Shown here one piece after another: positions 36,219 to 48,169 of a DNA stretch of 64,000 bases (positions within the stretch are counted from its first letter, which is position 1; each line of letters begins with the position of its first letter). Made by a program: the position numbers and the translations under genes. The stretch comes from Aquilaria yunnanensis (lineage: Eukaryota > Streptophyta > Magnoliopsida > Malvales > Thymelaeaceae): contig CM077600.1 of NCBI GenBank assembly GCA_039654915.1, forward strand, positions 36,688,492 to 36,752,491. Reading direction: 5' to 3'. A model generated the notes under the pieces. That model did no database searches. It saw only the letters and a program-made list of their open reading frames with translations, and was not told the origin of the DNA.

Positions 36219-38244
36219 TATCTCAGCAGAAACATATATAGCACGAAACAAGGCAAAAAATGGGAATTGCCTGCCAATGTTTGTGTTATTACATAATTCA
36301 CTCACTATTTTTTTCAATTAGATTTGTCATCCAAGTTTAGTTTTTAAAGAATTTTGGTCACTAATGTTTACGATCAAGACAAATTAGGCACTATAAAAAT
36401 TAACGGCCAAAATATTCTATTATCTTATAGAATATTCTATGAAATATGGTGATGATATGACTAATTGTAATGGTAAATTACACAATTCATCCATAAACTA
36501 TACACTCTTATGTACACTAATCCCTAAACTAAAAAATTAAGCGCAATAACCTTTTTCTCCTCCTCCATGCCTTTTTTCAATTGGCAAAAAATAGATCCTC
36601 AATATTAACTGTACTTAAAACTCATGCCGAATGGTGTGTCCTGGTTTTGTTTTTTGGACTAACTCATCAGATTAACAACATTTTAGTTTCAATAATTATC
36701 AAGACAAATTTTTAGCATTCTCCTATCTAACGACAATATCATTTATCTAGTTGAAATCATTGAGAAAGAAGGGTTTTTACCTTACAGGTACTACCTCTAA
36801 TTATGTTGAATTGACAGCTCATGTTCCTATTTTTATCCCTTGTTTTCACTTTAGGATTCATTTTTGCCCATGGTTGTAAAAAAAAAAATGCTTGCTAATG
36901 CTGAAGTTGAGCTCTTTATTGCTTTAAAGTTAAAGATCTTTTGAAAAATTAAGATAGACCAACGTAGTACTGTTCCTATGGAATTAAGATTCATGTTTAT
37001 TTTGGTTTTGGTGGAATTAATGGAATATATACTGATATGTTGTAGAACGGAATTTCTATAAGCTTTTCAAGGCTTGATAATTCATTTTGCTTTTTGATTG
37101 CATGAAGCTTCATTTTTTGGAACTGCAAAACTGTTATTACCATTGGATGCATTTCCCTCCTCAGTGCTGATTGAAAGTTTCATATCCATTATAGAGTTGA
37201 TTTGCTGGAGGGAGAGAGAGGGAAAGGAAGAAGAGGATGATAGAAGAAAAAAGAAACAAGGTTTAGAGCGGATTTGTAGTGTGTACAAAAGTTTAAAGGC
37301 TAAGTTAAGACAAAATATACTACATCATCATCCATGTAGGATTGTCATGTTGACTACAATTACCACATCATCATTCATCGTGGAGACCGTCATGAGAGTG
37401 GACTATTTCTGCCAAAAGATAACATTGATAATGAATCTAACTACACAAAAAAAAAAACAGTGGTGGCCGATTTGCTTATTTTGCAAACATGAGTAGCTAA
37501 TTTGCCCTTTTTGCCCAAAACAACAAGAACGAGGGGAACTGCCGAAGTGGGGATGTCTCTTGGCGGCGGCTTGGGTGAGGCTGCCTGGACTTTGACGATC
37601 ACGCAGCCCAGACTCAAAATAGCTAAGCTTCAGCCTGCGATGGAAGGATTAGGCCATTAGACATGGGTTCCTGAGTTAGCAAGCCGAATTGAAGATGAAC
37701 TTGGGCTGCGGGAAAAGCAATCGGACCTGAGCAACTTGGCGGACGGAGGTGAGCATAGCTGAAAAAGAGTATAAAACGGCAATGGAGGCGGAGAAGCTGT
37801 GAAGATCGGAGGACGAAAAGTGGCGGAGGAGGGGGTCGGCTTCTTCAGCCATGACATCGAACAAGTAACCTCCTCCTCGTCGCCTAAATGCTTTTTAAAA
37901 TTTTTGGACTTAGTGGAGATTCGAAATTTTGTTTTAGCGTGATTTTGTTCATTTACGTTGGGAATAAAGTAATCGTTACAGCTTTGTAATTTCGGGATAT
38001 AGATCACGATCTTGTGCTTAAGAATTGATGGAAACAAGATGATGTTAGCTTTATTATGCTCAAGAGTTGTTTCAGAGTCATCTATATGTACGCCGTACGC
38101 GTTCATGACTGCCAGTACAGGATTGGTACATTATGGTCGTCCTCTATCCTCATATAAAACTCATACCAGTTCTCATGCCTTGTTTCCTGATACTGTAGAT
38201 CATACGAAGGAATTAACCTTAATTAACAAATTTTAGGTGATAAT
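36219..38244. other. Intergenic; unexplained coding-like patch at 37.56-37.87 kb
   Basis: Most of the stretch is AT-rich with no gene. From 37560 to 37870 base composition rises and both strands are open. The minus strand (37864-37676) reads MFDVMAEEADPLLRHFSSSD..., which has the look of a real protein start, but I cannot assign it, and it breaks after about 60 codons. It may be a gene fragment. Confidence 0.25.
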
Positions 38245-40366
38245 TTCCTTGAAGAAGGGAGCTCAGCTTTTGTATATGGTCACAAGGGAAAGCCTACATG
38301 TTTGACCATTTAGATTTTCTGATATAACTAATACTCTAATCGTAGTTTGTTTTCTATGCATAAGGCTGCTATTGAAGCTTGGCTTGACCTGGATGGAGCT
38401 TGATCTCAGACGTGCTCCAACAGATAACAGTCATCAATGACCAAGTCTGGTTTTCTGGTTCTGAGACAGAAAGTTGGTACCTCACCAGTAACAAAATGGA
38501 AAACGAGATTATTGAGAACATAATGTTTTACCTGCCAAAGTGACATAGTTGTGCTGATGGTACTTTACAGTGTGCATGAAACGTAAAATCTCAGTTTCCT
38601 CGAGTAACAAGCTTGTTCCAAAAGTCTCTTAATATAGAACGATTCCTACACCTAGTTTTTTATTTTCTGGACATCAATCAGCGATAGTTTCAAAAACACT
38701 TTTGTGGTTAAATGCTATGAAATCATTCGTAGAGGTGTTTGCTAATTTTTGCTCGTTGTACAACAATTCAGTTTAATTCTTGAACAGTGCAACCACCTTT
38801 CTCTTCTAATTTAACAAAAGTTCCTCTCAGTGGAAAGGCACGTACAGTCAGATTTCATCTTAGTTTTAATTTAATTTTATAACCACTCCGGTATGCTCTT
38901 GAGGCTGCTTTTTCTTTCCATACGTAACTGTTCTGTGTTTGGCAATTTCTATAGAAGTGTCTTGTGGACATTGCTTGACAGTTGATTTGACAACGTCAGA
39001 ACTTGTTTTCACAACGGAAAGTTTTGTTTATGGTCAACTTGCAAATCTAAAGACTGATTTGAAGCTGCCATGTTTGGTGGAAGACAAGCTTGCTGGGGAA
39101 TGCGTGGAAGAAGTTAATCTGGCACATATGCATGTTGTTGTTTAACTTCCAGGAATGAAGTTTATACATGGGGTAAGGGTCCTAACGGAAGTTTAAAGAG
39201 GACAAATGAACTTTTGAATCAGGAAGTTTTCCGGCTGCACAGACAGGTAATTAGTCTTCTTTTTTGCTTTTCCATGCCTGTTTTTGGTTCTCTAGATGTT
39301 ATTGTGCGAGAAATGGAATTCTAGGCACTGATTTTGACTTTATTAATCTCGTGCAAACAGCCTGATTTTAATGTTTGTGAATATGACGTAAGTTGAGAGC
39401 TTGAGACACCAATATGAACTCAGTAGGAGCCTGAGAAATCAAGAAGGAAAGCTCAGGAAGCAATTTCACTGGCAGCAGAGGAATCTGCAAACTGTAAAGG
39501 TGCAAAGGATGTTATCAAATCACTAACTGCTCGGGTAAGTGTTGTTTGCCCTTTTTCTTTCTGTTGCTTATTTTGATGCGGTTTAAAGGTATGTATTTAC
39601 TAGGGGAAAAAGGTTTCATGTTCTCTTCCTTGTTTTAAATAAGGATTATGATTCTTATCACTCAGGAGCAATGTCCCTTGTGCAAGCTTTATCAATTATT
39701 TTGGGAAATTATTATCAATGGCTTTCTTGTGCTTTCTCAACTTGCACATTATATGCTTCTACTAGTCTTCACCATTGATCTTTCTAGATTTCTAGGTTCC
39801 CTGAAGACATTTGTTATGTGTTTCAGTATCAAATTCATTTGCACTCCTTGTTATATAAGCTTAAATAGTTGTCCTTAATTTCTTTGTAGCTTAAGGATAT
39901 GCTTGAGTGGCCACCACCTGAAATTTACGACCCCTGAAAGCATTAGGCTAGCTTACTTGCCTAATGGCATGGAACTCATTGGATTTTACTATCCTGACGC
40001 TAGTATGGAGGAACATGTGAGAGCCAATTCTGTCGGTTGCTCATTTATAGTTGCACCCAAGGTCCTTCTCAATGAAACTCAGGCCTCTATTCACTCCCTT
40101 AGGGAAACACCAGGAGCCAATGAGAAAATTGACCATCTGGACATAAGACTACCGAATGGTGGAGTTCAGCTAAGTAACTGTGACAAATCAGATGGGAAGG
40201 AATACATGCTTTACCAAGATGGGGAGGATAGCAGGGAATCTGGGAGCTCTCTATTGGCTGCTAATGGCAATCAAATTGAGAGTGGATTGAACAGTGTGAT
40301 TCTGTCGCGTATATTTCTCTGGTGGCACTCTGATGGAACTAAGGATCTCAAGCGAGTGTGCTTCAG
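38245..40366 (+). pseudogene. PRAF-type (PH-RCC1-FYVE) pseudogene
   Basis: Intact PRAF proteins combine a PH domain, RCC1 repeats, a FYVE finger and a C-terminal coiled coil with a BRX-like end. The relics here are in order. A PH-domain start (KKGAQLLY, then GHKGKP and CPFRFSD in other frames) lies at 38245-38335. An RCC1 repeat exon at 38955-39246 (VSCGHCLTV, YGQLANLKTD, LPCLVEDKLAGECVEE) has TAA at 39143-39145. In the same exon NEVYTWGKGPNG is joined directly to SLKRTNELLNQEV, so the FYVE finger and linker are missing. A coiled-coil exon at 39393-39534 has a frameshift. A last exon at 39900-40366 (LKDMLEWPPPEIYD) has one extra base before PESIRLAYLPNG and further shifts before DGTKDLKRV. 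Splice sites survive, so this is an unprocessed duplicate. Confidence 0.85.
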
Positions 40367-40752
40367 GTATTCTGTCCATATTTGATTTCTTGCCATAGTT
40401 CTGCTCTGCACTCATTTTTCCACTTCGTTTCCTTTTACTTTTTCCCCCTAAAAAGGATACAAAAGTAGACAACAATGTCGAACACCAAGCTCCTTAAGTA
40501 ATTCCTATGGGTTTGAGAAATATCCATTTCTTATTATGAGCATTTCTTTTCTTGGTCTGGAGGATGGAAGGAAAATATTTGATTTTATGGTTTTCATACA
40601 CGTCTTCCCAGAATGTAGATGAAAAATTAGATAAACTGGTTTTCCTTCAGCCTCCTGGCCTCTAGCAGGCAAGGCCTTAAATGTTATAAACTTCAAGAGG
40701 TAGCCAGGTTGTGCTTACGTGGTTGATTGCATTAAAATGGATTCAGTGATGT

Positions 40753-43338
40753 AACTAAAAAAGGGGAAAAGATATTGGTTAGTCCTAAAAGGCTAAAACT
40801 TTACATGTTTTGCCAACTTAGTCCTAAAACTCATCAACTTGTCAAAATAGTCTTAAAACTATAAAATCGTTAGCTCTATTAATCCTAATTTAGATGTCTC
40901 GCCAGCTACCCTATGGAAAAGCTGATATGGCAACCAACGGACGTTAAAATGTTGACTTGTTGACTTTTTTAATATGATGGGTAACTTTGGGGATTGAATT
41001 GTTCAAAACGAAACACTAGAGTGACTAAAGCAGTATTTCCCACCTTTTTGTCACCTTCTTCAATGAGGTGTTTGCGGTGGGGATGAGTATAGGTTGGGCA
41101 AACCCGAAACTCATTCTGAACCACCCCCATTGAGTTGGATAAAAATAAATTATAGTTCACAAGCTGGTTCCACATTTAGTAGAATTGACAGTTTTTTTTA
41201 TTGGTTTTGGTTTCATATGGAATCAACCCGAGGTGAAACTGAACTCAAGGTATATATATAATTATATAATAAAAATTATACTATTACTAATATATCCACA
41301 CACACACACATATATATATTAAGAATTATGATGGTTATCTTATGTTTTTATATTATACCCTTAAACTAATGCCTTAAATTAAAACAATAAAAAAGTTGTG
41401 GGATTATTTAGGAAATTTCTCCATATTCACTTTAATCACTTCGCTTCCAAGACCGACTACTTTTGAGTTATTTTGTTTTCGATCTTTTTACTCCAGACTA
41501 CTCTTTATGACACAATCCTCATATTTTTTTCATTTATGAGCCATGTGAACTGGAAATTTATGACATCAACACATTTCATGTTTTAATACTAAAAAATATG
41601 GTCTTAGAGACTCAACTTTCTATATTGAATGTCGTGCCAATGTCAGAATTAACAAAAAGATGTTAACTGGTTGAAATGAAAGATACTCCACAAACAATTC
41701 TTTTGAACTATTTTGTTAACATCATGTTAAACTCTTTTAAATGTGTCTAAATATATGTATTTAAATGCTAATTTGATTATATATTATGTTGAATATTTCA
41801 TAAACTTGTTATGGATATAATTTTATTGAATTTTTGTGTTGTTATAGATATATGATATAAACTGAAAAATCCGAAACCCAAAACCAAAAAACCTAAAACC
41901 ATGGTTCTAATTTTATTTGGTTCTCGGTTCTTAGGTTAAATAGAAAAATTTTGTAACTGAGGTTATTCGGGTTAGTTCGGTTTTACCATAAAACCAAACC
42001 AATCCAAACCACAGTTACCCCTAGTTTGCAACGTTTAGGAGATGAGCTCCGGCGGCATTTGGGAGAGCATGTCAGAGGTTGTGGCACTGGTGTTGGCGAG
42101 GCCTTGGCTCTTGGGGTAATGAAGCCATCTCTCCTGCAAAAAAAATTATAGGAAAAAATTGAAAATAAAAAATAAAAAATTAGTAAAGCGGGCCTTGTTA
42201 AATACGATTATTGGAGAAATATCGGATATTGATGAGCTTGTGAATTGTGATTGAGCAAAGATGAAAAAAAGTGAAAGACTGGAAGGAAGTCTTCAACTTC
42301 TTGCTCCATGATCCGACGCCTCTCCTTGTTTCTCCTCTCCCCGACTAACATGCCCTTCACATTCTGAACAATCAGTGGCCAACATCTCAACAAAACTTTA
42401 TAGCTTCTAATTATGATCAAATTAGTGTTTTAATTAAACAAAATTTAATTAATTACCAAATTAATTAGTGTTTTATTAAAAGAAATTTAATTAATTAAGT
42501 ACCAAATGGTAGTGATAATTATCAAATTAATTAGTGTTTTGTTAAAATAATTTTATGATAATTATAACAATATCTTTGACTTATCCTAACTGATTCAATA
42601 TTCAATCGGTCTAGACAATAAAGAATTAATTAAAAAAACAACAAAAAGAAAAAAAAACAACCCGGAGAAAATGGTGCCGCAATCAACCTTGTATTATTCT
42701 ATAGTCCCGCAGGTTTTCTGATGAGCCTACCAATCGGTCTGGATAGCGTATTTCTTCTAGCACTTGTCGCACTTCCACTTCTTCTCCCAATGTTTCCGGC
42801 TGAAATGCTTCTTTGTTCCGGTCAGGTCTCCCAGTTCCCTCGCCAAATTGTGGTGGATACATATCGGCTCTAAGCAAATGTACAGCTGCTTCGTCACCTC
42901 GGTCGTCACGACTACTGCAACTTCCACCGCAGGTTGTGTCATCTCCGGTGCAATTGCAGGTTTTGGTCCCTCTGGAACCCTTTGTTGTGTATCTCACACA
43001 CGAACCGGTGACCTTCCATGTTCCCTCATGGCCGAAGAATATGGTAAAAAAGTGGGGAAATGCTGTTTTAGTCACTCTAGTGTTTCATTATGAGTAATTT
43101 AGTCCCCAAAGTTACCCATCAGATAAAAATGTCAGATAAAAATGTCAATAAGTCATCATTTTAACATCCGTTAATTGCCACATCAGTTTTCCTGTAAGCC
43201 AACTGGTGAGACATCCAAACTAGAACTAACAAAGCTAACAATTTTATAGTTTTAGGACCATTGTGGCAAGTCGATGTATTTTATAACTAAGTTGGAAAAA
43301 CATAAAAAGTTTTAGGATTGACTAATATCTTTTCCCAC
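40753..43338. mobile_element. Long-TIR Mutator-like (Pack-MULE-type) element
   Basis: About 300 bp at 40753-41050 recurs in inverted orientation at about 43040-43338, at an estimated 80 percent or so identity by eye. Both ends begin GGGAAAAGATATT and contain CCTAAAACTATAAAAT, TTAACGGA(C/T)GTTAAAATG-like and GGGTAACTTTGGGGA phrases, then GAAACACTAGAGTGACTAAA. No transposase lies between. The interior carries a zinc-finger gene fragment (42660-42906) and a CGGTTTGGTTT-type repeat (about 41860-42015). I could not find a convincing 9-bp target duplication, so the exact ends are uncertain by a few bases. Confidence 0.75.
42660..42906 (-). pseudogene. INDETERMINATE-DOMAIN (IDD) zinc-finger fragment
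   Basis: The minus strand reads [19 protein letters not shown], then [44 protein letters not shown] and DCGTIFS. This is the second to fourth finger region of plant IDD transcription factors (YVCPEPTCVHHDPSRALGDL-type). One reading frame runs through, with three nonsense codons: TAG at 42759-42757 (a serine position), TAG at 42729-42727 and TAA at 42696-42694. Neither the first finger nor the C-terminal half is seen. It lies inside a long-TIR element, so capture of a host gene piece is the simplest reading. It is not expected to make protein. Confidence 0.85.
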
Positions 43339-44242
43339 TTGTAAACCTAAATCATTTTGTTCCCTGTTTTAGATGTTACACTAGGTGGATTGACCACACA
43401 CTGTAGGGGCAATCTATTTTTTGGGTACTTAATTATAAATAAGCAAAATTTATTGTCTAGGAAGATAAAAGAACAATATTTTAGGGACTCAAATATTATA
43501 AATTAGAGAGCAAAGTATTTGAAAGAAAAGTGTGAGTACCAAAAACATATAGTGCAATGTTATGGAGACTTTTTGCCCTTTTTTGTCTCAAAATGGGCCT
43601 GGTTACTATTCATCATTGGCCCAAAAAATTGTTATTTAGTATACACAAGATGCAAGAAGGTTGTGCGTTGCAGCGGTTCATATGATCATTGCATAAATTC
43701 ATGGAAAGATGTAGAGACTTAATATAACAAAAAAATATGCTTTCAAGTTTCAGCCCTTATAATTTTAGAACAAAATAATGTTCATACCTTACTAGGTGAA
43801 GGCTGGAGTAAAAAATGTTACTATTAGAAACATAAGAAAAACAAATCATAGTTACCAATATTTTACTTTAGAAGACAATAAAAAATGGTAAAAAAATTAG
43901 AGACTAAGAGAACAAATGGAGAGGTTTGGTGACCCGCATATTATAGTAGATATTTTTTGTAATAAATTTTAATAATAACAGTGCAACATATAATATGTTA
44001 TACGCTTTGAAACAATGCATATTTGATTTGTTAATTAAAAAAAATTTAATAAAAATTTTCATCTTCTATTAAAAAAAATCTAATTTTTAATATCGATGAA
44101 AATTTTATATAGAAAAATTTACTCTTAAATTTAATAATTATGGACCAAATTGCTTTATTAAACTATAAAGCTTGAAATAAATAATTGATGCTACAAATTT
44201 TAATAATCAATTATGAAAGAATAATGATATAAATAATTATTA
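43339..44242. other. Intergenic with a relic repeat copy
   Basis: No gene seen. Around 43850-43925 a diverged partial copy of the tandem unit that follows (TTTTACTTTAGAAGACAATA, AGAGAACAAATGGA) can be recognised, suggesting the array was once longer. Confidence 0.4.
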
Positions 44243-45255
44243 AAGCTTCATTTTAGAAAACAACAATAATGAAAATCAATAAAAAAAAAGTTAGGATTAA
44301 GACGAAAAAAAAAAGAAAAACTATAGGCATTAAGAATTTAACAATTGACTTAATGAAGATAAAAAATGGTTTAACTAAAAAATAAACAAATTATGGTCAT
44401 CAATGTCTTACTTTAGAAGATAGTACATAAAAAACAACAAAAAAAAAACTTGAGGGCCAAGAGAACAAATAGAAGATTTAATTAAATAGTTATAAAATTC
44501 AATGACTAAAATTTTACATGGACGTAACTTAGGTCCAAACAAGAAAAAATTAGAAAGTTAGGGAATGAAATTTCATTTTAACCAAAAAAAAATGTGAGAC
44601 AGACGAAAATCGGGAAAATTGCAACCTAGGCACTCATAGAGGCAAGCGCCTTACAAAATGAGATAAAACTTAAAAAAAAAATAAAGCAAATCATGTCCAA
44701 AAAAATTTAAAAAAAATTCCTAAGCAACAAAAAAAAACCATTGAAAAATGGCCCAAAACCAACTGGTAATGATTAAAGCTTCATTTTAGAAAACAATAAT
44801 AAAGAAAATCAATAAAAAAAAGTTAGGATCGAGACAAAAAAAAAATTTAGGTATTAAGGATTTAACAATTGACTTAATGAAGATAAAAAATGGTTTAAAT
44901 AAAAAATATAAAAATTATGGTCATCAATGTCTTACTTTAGAAGATAGTACATAAAAAACAACAAAAAGAAAAACTTTGAGGCAAAGAGAACAAATAGAAG
45001 ATTTAATTAAATAGTTATAAAATTCAGGGACTAAAATGTAACACGGACTTAACTTAGGTCCAAAAAATAAAAAATTAGAAAGTTAGGGAATGAAATCGCG
45101 TTTTAACAGAAAAAAATGTGTGACGGACGAAAACCGGAAAAATTTCAACCTAGGCCCTCATAAAGGAAAGCGCCTTACGAAATAAGATAAAACTCAAAAA
45201 AGAGCAAATCGTATCCTAAAAAAAAAAGTGCCGAACCATGGCCTAAAACCAACTG
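44243..45255. repeat. Tandem duplication, two units of about 530 bp
   Basis: AAGCTTCATTTTAGAAAAC begins both copies (44243 and 44776; period 533 bp). They stay alignable through AACAATTGACTTAATGAAGA, CTTACTTTAGAAGATAGTAC and AACCTAGGC(A/C)CTCATA to CCTAAAACCAACTGG-like ends. Divergence is in substitutions and A-run lengths. No coding content was seen. Confidence 0.88.
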
Positions 45256-47647
45256 GACTCAACCAGTCCAAAACCGAGTTACTGTTCATTCAATAGTATT
45301 AATGTTGATATTTAGAAGTATAGTGTAATATATAATTGGTTAGAACAAATTGATTAGTGGCCTTTTCAACTCGCCAACCCTGGCTCTCATGGAGAGATCC
45401 CTGACTTGGGATTCCCACATCACAGTCTTACCTTATTCTAAGAATTTGATTTTCTTTTATAACAATGTTGAATTCAGCCCTCCCTAGGAGGGAAAACAAA
45501 CAGAAACTGAAAATAAGTCTTTTCTCGGTAAGAACCGAGCACCTGATTGAGAAGAAAATGCATGTATTTTTCTAGGAGACGGTATCTGACGTAAAACATT
45601 CTCGCTGTTTCTGCATTAATTTATAGGTCAATTTGACATTTTAACAGTTGTTGTTAATTGGCATTGTGAATTTACACGCTTCTGTACGTTTTCTTCGCAT
45701 TTTATTGGAGTGCATATAAGTTCATCCTTATATGGATTCAACACAACTCAGAACAAAAATAGATAGAAGTTTTTCAATAAGTTTTGAACGAAATGATTAT
45801 TGATTAAGATGGAAGCTCTGATACTAAACAACATGTTGATGATGATGGTTTTTGATTTATGATCATCGCTATCTGATAACCACCAACTAATGCGGGTTCA
45901 AGTTAAAGGCATTAAAATCGTTGCATAATAATCAGAGTCAACGGCAGATAGAGAAGGACAACTGAGAGGGCTTGGATCATTGTCTCGCCTCAAGTCAACC
46001 AAGCAGCCGCCCAACGGGAATGGAAATTTCTATTGTAATAATTGTTGGCTTACAATTACAATTTACAAGCATAGGGTCCCTTAAATGTGTAACCAAACCA
46101 ACCCAAAAGAGACAATCGCGTTGCATTTCCCTCCATCGAAATCCAACTTCATCCTTAACCACCTTTGACCTTGAGAACGACCATTGCTTGGTCATTGGAC
46201 TACCATGGCTGCCTCATATCAAACTAATTGCTCCTCTTTTTTTCCCAAAGTCAAACAGTAGTTAAGGGTCCACCATATTCTAATCTTGGTCACTTTGTGC
46301 AAAACCTGTGCGATAGTATAATGCCCATCCAATGTATGTACTCCAACATTTTCTCAAGTTAAATATTCATTAAATAAATTTGACACACATGATATAAAAT
46401 TATACCTTTATGTTAGTATAATATTAGACTTTCTAGTATACAACAAAATGTTTATATAGTAAAGTTCCTTTACGGTCTAATAGTATTTGATAATTGGCTA
46501 ATCTTATTTCAAGAATGTCTAATTTCAAGTACAGTTGGAGCTCATATACGGGGTTACTTGATAATATCAATGTCAAACATTGCATAAATGTAGTTTAGTC
46601 CTCTCTTCATCCCACTTTTTTTTTACACCATTTGATTTTTTTATTAGTTTGATTTAAATTTATTCATTTTAGTATTTGTTAGAGAAAAACTAAAAAAAAA
46701 TATTTAAAAACTATAGGTCTTATTTTATCATTTATATATTAAATTTTTTTAAAAAAATTATAAATTAATTGTTGAAAAGTAAATGGTTTAATAAATTTGG
46801 AACAAGAGAGTATTTTTTTTTTTTTTATATCAATATGAAGATCCCATTCAGTTCTTAGAGCGGGAAGTTAATTAAAGAATACATTAAGAATAATTTTGCT
46901 ACTAATCAAATATAAGGAACGTGATTATGAAAATGTTTTAGCCGAGGTAATATGTCGACCCCTGTGAAGGTGGGTTCTGTTCATCAACTATTCTTTTGAC
47001 TTCCATGCACACAGAAAACGATATCAAAGAATGAACTGACAACACTTGTCAATAGTTAACTGGTTATCTAGTTGTTGTATCGATTAATCAGTTTAATGTC
47101 CACAGGAGGGAGCAGTTAAGAGAGATGTTACGGAAACAGAACTCGGAAGACGGAGAATGGTTCAAACTCCTTTTCTTTATCAGCCGAGAATGGTTCAAAC
47201 TTCAAATCTCGACCCCCACGTGACCAGCGAATGAATTAGGAGGGTCCATAACAAATCATCACATTAAAAGATAAAGGCTTTATGTTGTTCATCCACCAAG
47301 TAAGATTGAGTTAATTTCATGATGATGGCTTTAATCTCGCATTCACTCCCAGCGAAAGGAGAAAAGATAAAAGCAACCAAAAAAAAAAAAAAACAGAGAG
47401 TTCAAAGTGAAAGAAAATGACTGTAGATATGAAAGTTACAAGCTCATTATAAGCCAAAATGCAAGAGTTCACAGAGCCAGGTTTTTTTTTCTGGGAATTC
47501 ATATTGTATCTGTTTCTGGAGAAACACACTACCAAAAGAGAAACATGAGAAGGGGAAAAAATGACAACCCTATGCAATTCTATAAATGATAACTACTCAT
47601 GAGTCTTTGTTCTCATATAGATATGTAAGAGGAGATATAGGCCTGAT
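45256..47647. other. Intergenic with a Stowaway-like MITE
   Basis: No convincing gene. The open frame 45972-46265 (+) and its antisense are unrecognised. At about 46600-46814 the ends AGTCCTCTCTTCATCCCACTTT and, inverted, ATACTCTCTTGTTCCAAATT bracket an AT-rich foldback of about 215 bp, like a small MITE. The last 300 bp should include the 3' flank of the peptide gene. Confidence 0.4.
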
Positions 47648-47875
47648 TCATGGGTCTAATCTTGTTGAACTCTGTAATCCAATGCCATTGTGCTCCCTAG
47701 AAGGACCAGAAGGTGGGATTGGCAATCCCTTTGGCAGGAAACCTGAGAAAGATTTCGCCGAGTTTGGATCCAAGTTAGGCCTTACCCTGAAGAAATTGGT
47801 GTGACTTGAGCTGCTGTGACCATCATCAACAATAACTATGATCAAGAGGAAGAAGAAGAGCAGCCTCACTGCCAT
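47648..47875 (-). CDS. IDA-like secreted peptide precursor (IDL)
   Basis: The single exon encodes 75 residues from the ATG at 47875; an alternative in-frame ATG at 47896 adds seven. Residues 1-16 (MAVRLLFFFLLIIVIV) are a signal peptide core. A variable linker follows, then the conserved EPIP block GFLPKGLPIPPSGPSREHN, and a short tail. This is the layout of INFLORESCENCE DEFICIENT IN ABSCISSION-like precursors, which are processed to a hydroxyproline dodecapeptide (PIPPSxPSKRHN in IDA) perceived by HAESA/HSL receptor kinases in organ abscission, root cap shedding and lateral root emergence. Lack of introns and size fit the family. Oddity: the position occupied by Arg in IDA (KRHN) is Glu here (REHN), which could alter receptor or co-receptor contact. 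Confidence 0.85.
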   Translation of the reverse strand: MAVRLLFFFLLIIVIVDDGHSSSSHTNFFRVRPNLDPNSAKSFSGFLPKGLPIPPSGPSREHNGIGLQSSTRLDP

Positions 47876-48158
47876 GACCAGATGTTTCCTGCACATTTAT
47901 CAGCTAGCAAATCTGTTGTGATATATGTGAAGAAACAAGAAAGCCCCAACAGAGAGGAGAGAACAAGATTGGTTTTTTAGGCTTAAAGAGGGAGGATTTC
48001 AATGTGTGTGATGGAGCATAGAAGGTTTGTGGTGTACTGAGATGTTGACTGTGAGTGAAAGGATTGGTTGGTATATGTTGATGGTGATGGGGTGGGTTTA
48101 ATTTGTAAGAAAGTCTTGACATGTATTGAAATGCACATTTAATTTATTTAAAACATAC

Positions 48159-48166
48159 TATATATA
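48159..48166 (-). promoter_or_regulatory. TATA box candidate for the IDL gene
   Basis: On the minus strand CCCTTATATATAG contains an eight-base TATATATA about 285 bp upstream of the peptide start codon. This leaves a leader of roughly 250 nt. The open frame 47904-48122 (-) would lie in that leader. Confidence 0.4.
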
Positions 48167-48169
48167 AGG

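Noticed and set aside
37098..37496. 132-codon plus-strand frame
   Set aside because: Purine-rich low-complexity stretch (GAGAGAG/GGAAGAAGAGG) followed by AT-rich DNA. No recognisable domain.
42943..43075. Cysteine-rich minus-strand peptide ([15 protein letters not shown])
   Set aside because: Reads through TIR-adjacent DNA in a different frame from the IDD homology. Its cysteine spacing fits no family I know.
42764..43097. Plus-strand frames of 94-109 codons
   Set aside because: Antisense to the IDD fragment and the adjoining TIR. The minus strand carries the recognisable zinc-finger motifs.
45972..46265. 97-codon plus-strand frame
   Set aside because: No ordered domain, no supporting splice sites, and an equally open antisense frame.
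47904..48122. 72-codon minus-strand frame upstream of the IDL gene
   Set aside because: His/Pro-rich and located where the leader of the peptide gene is expected. Treated as untranslated.
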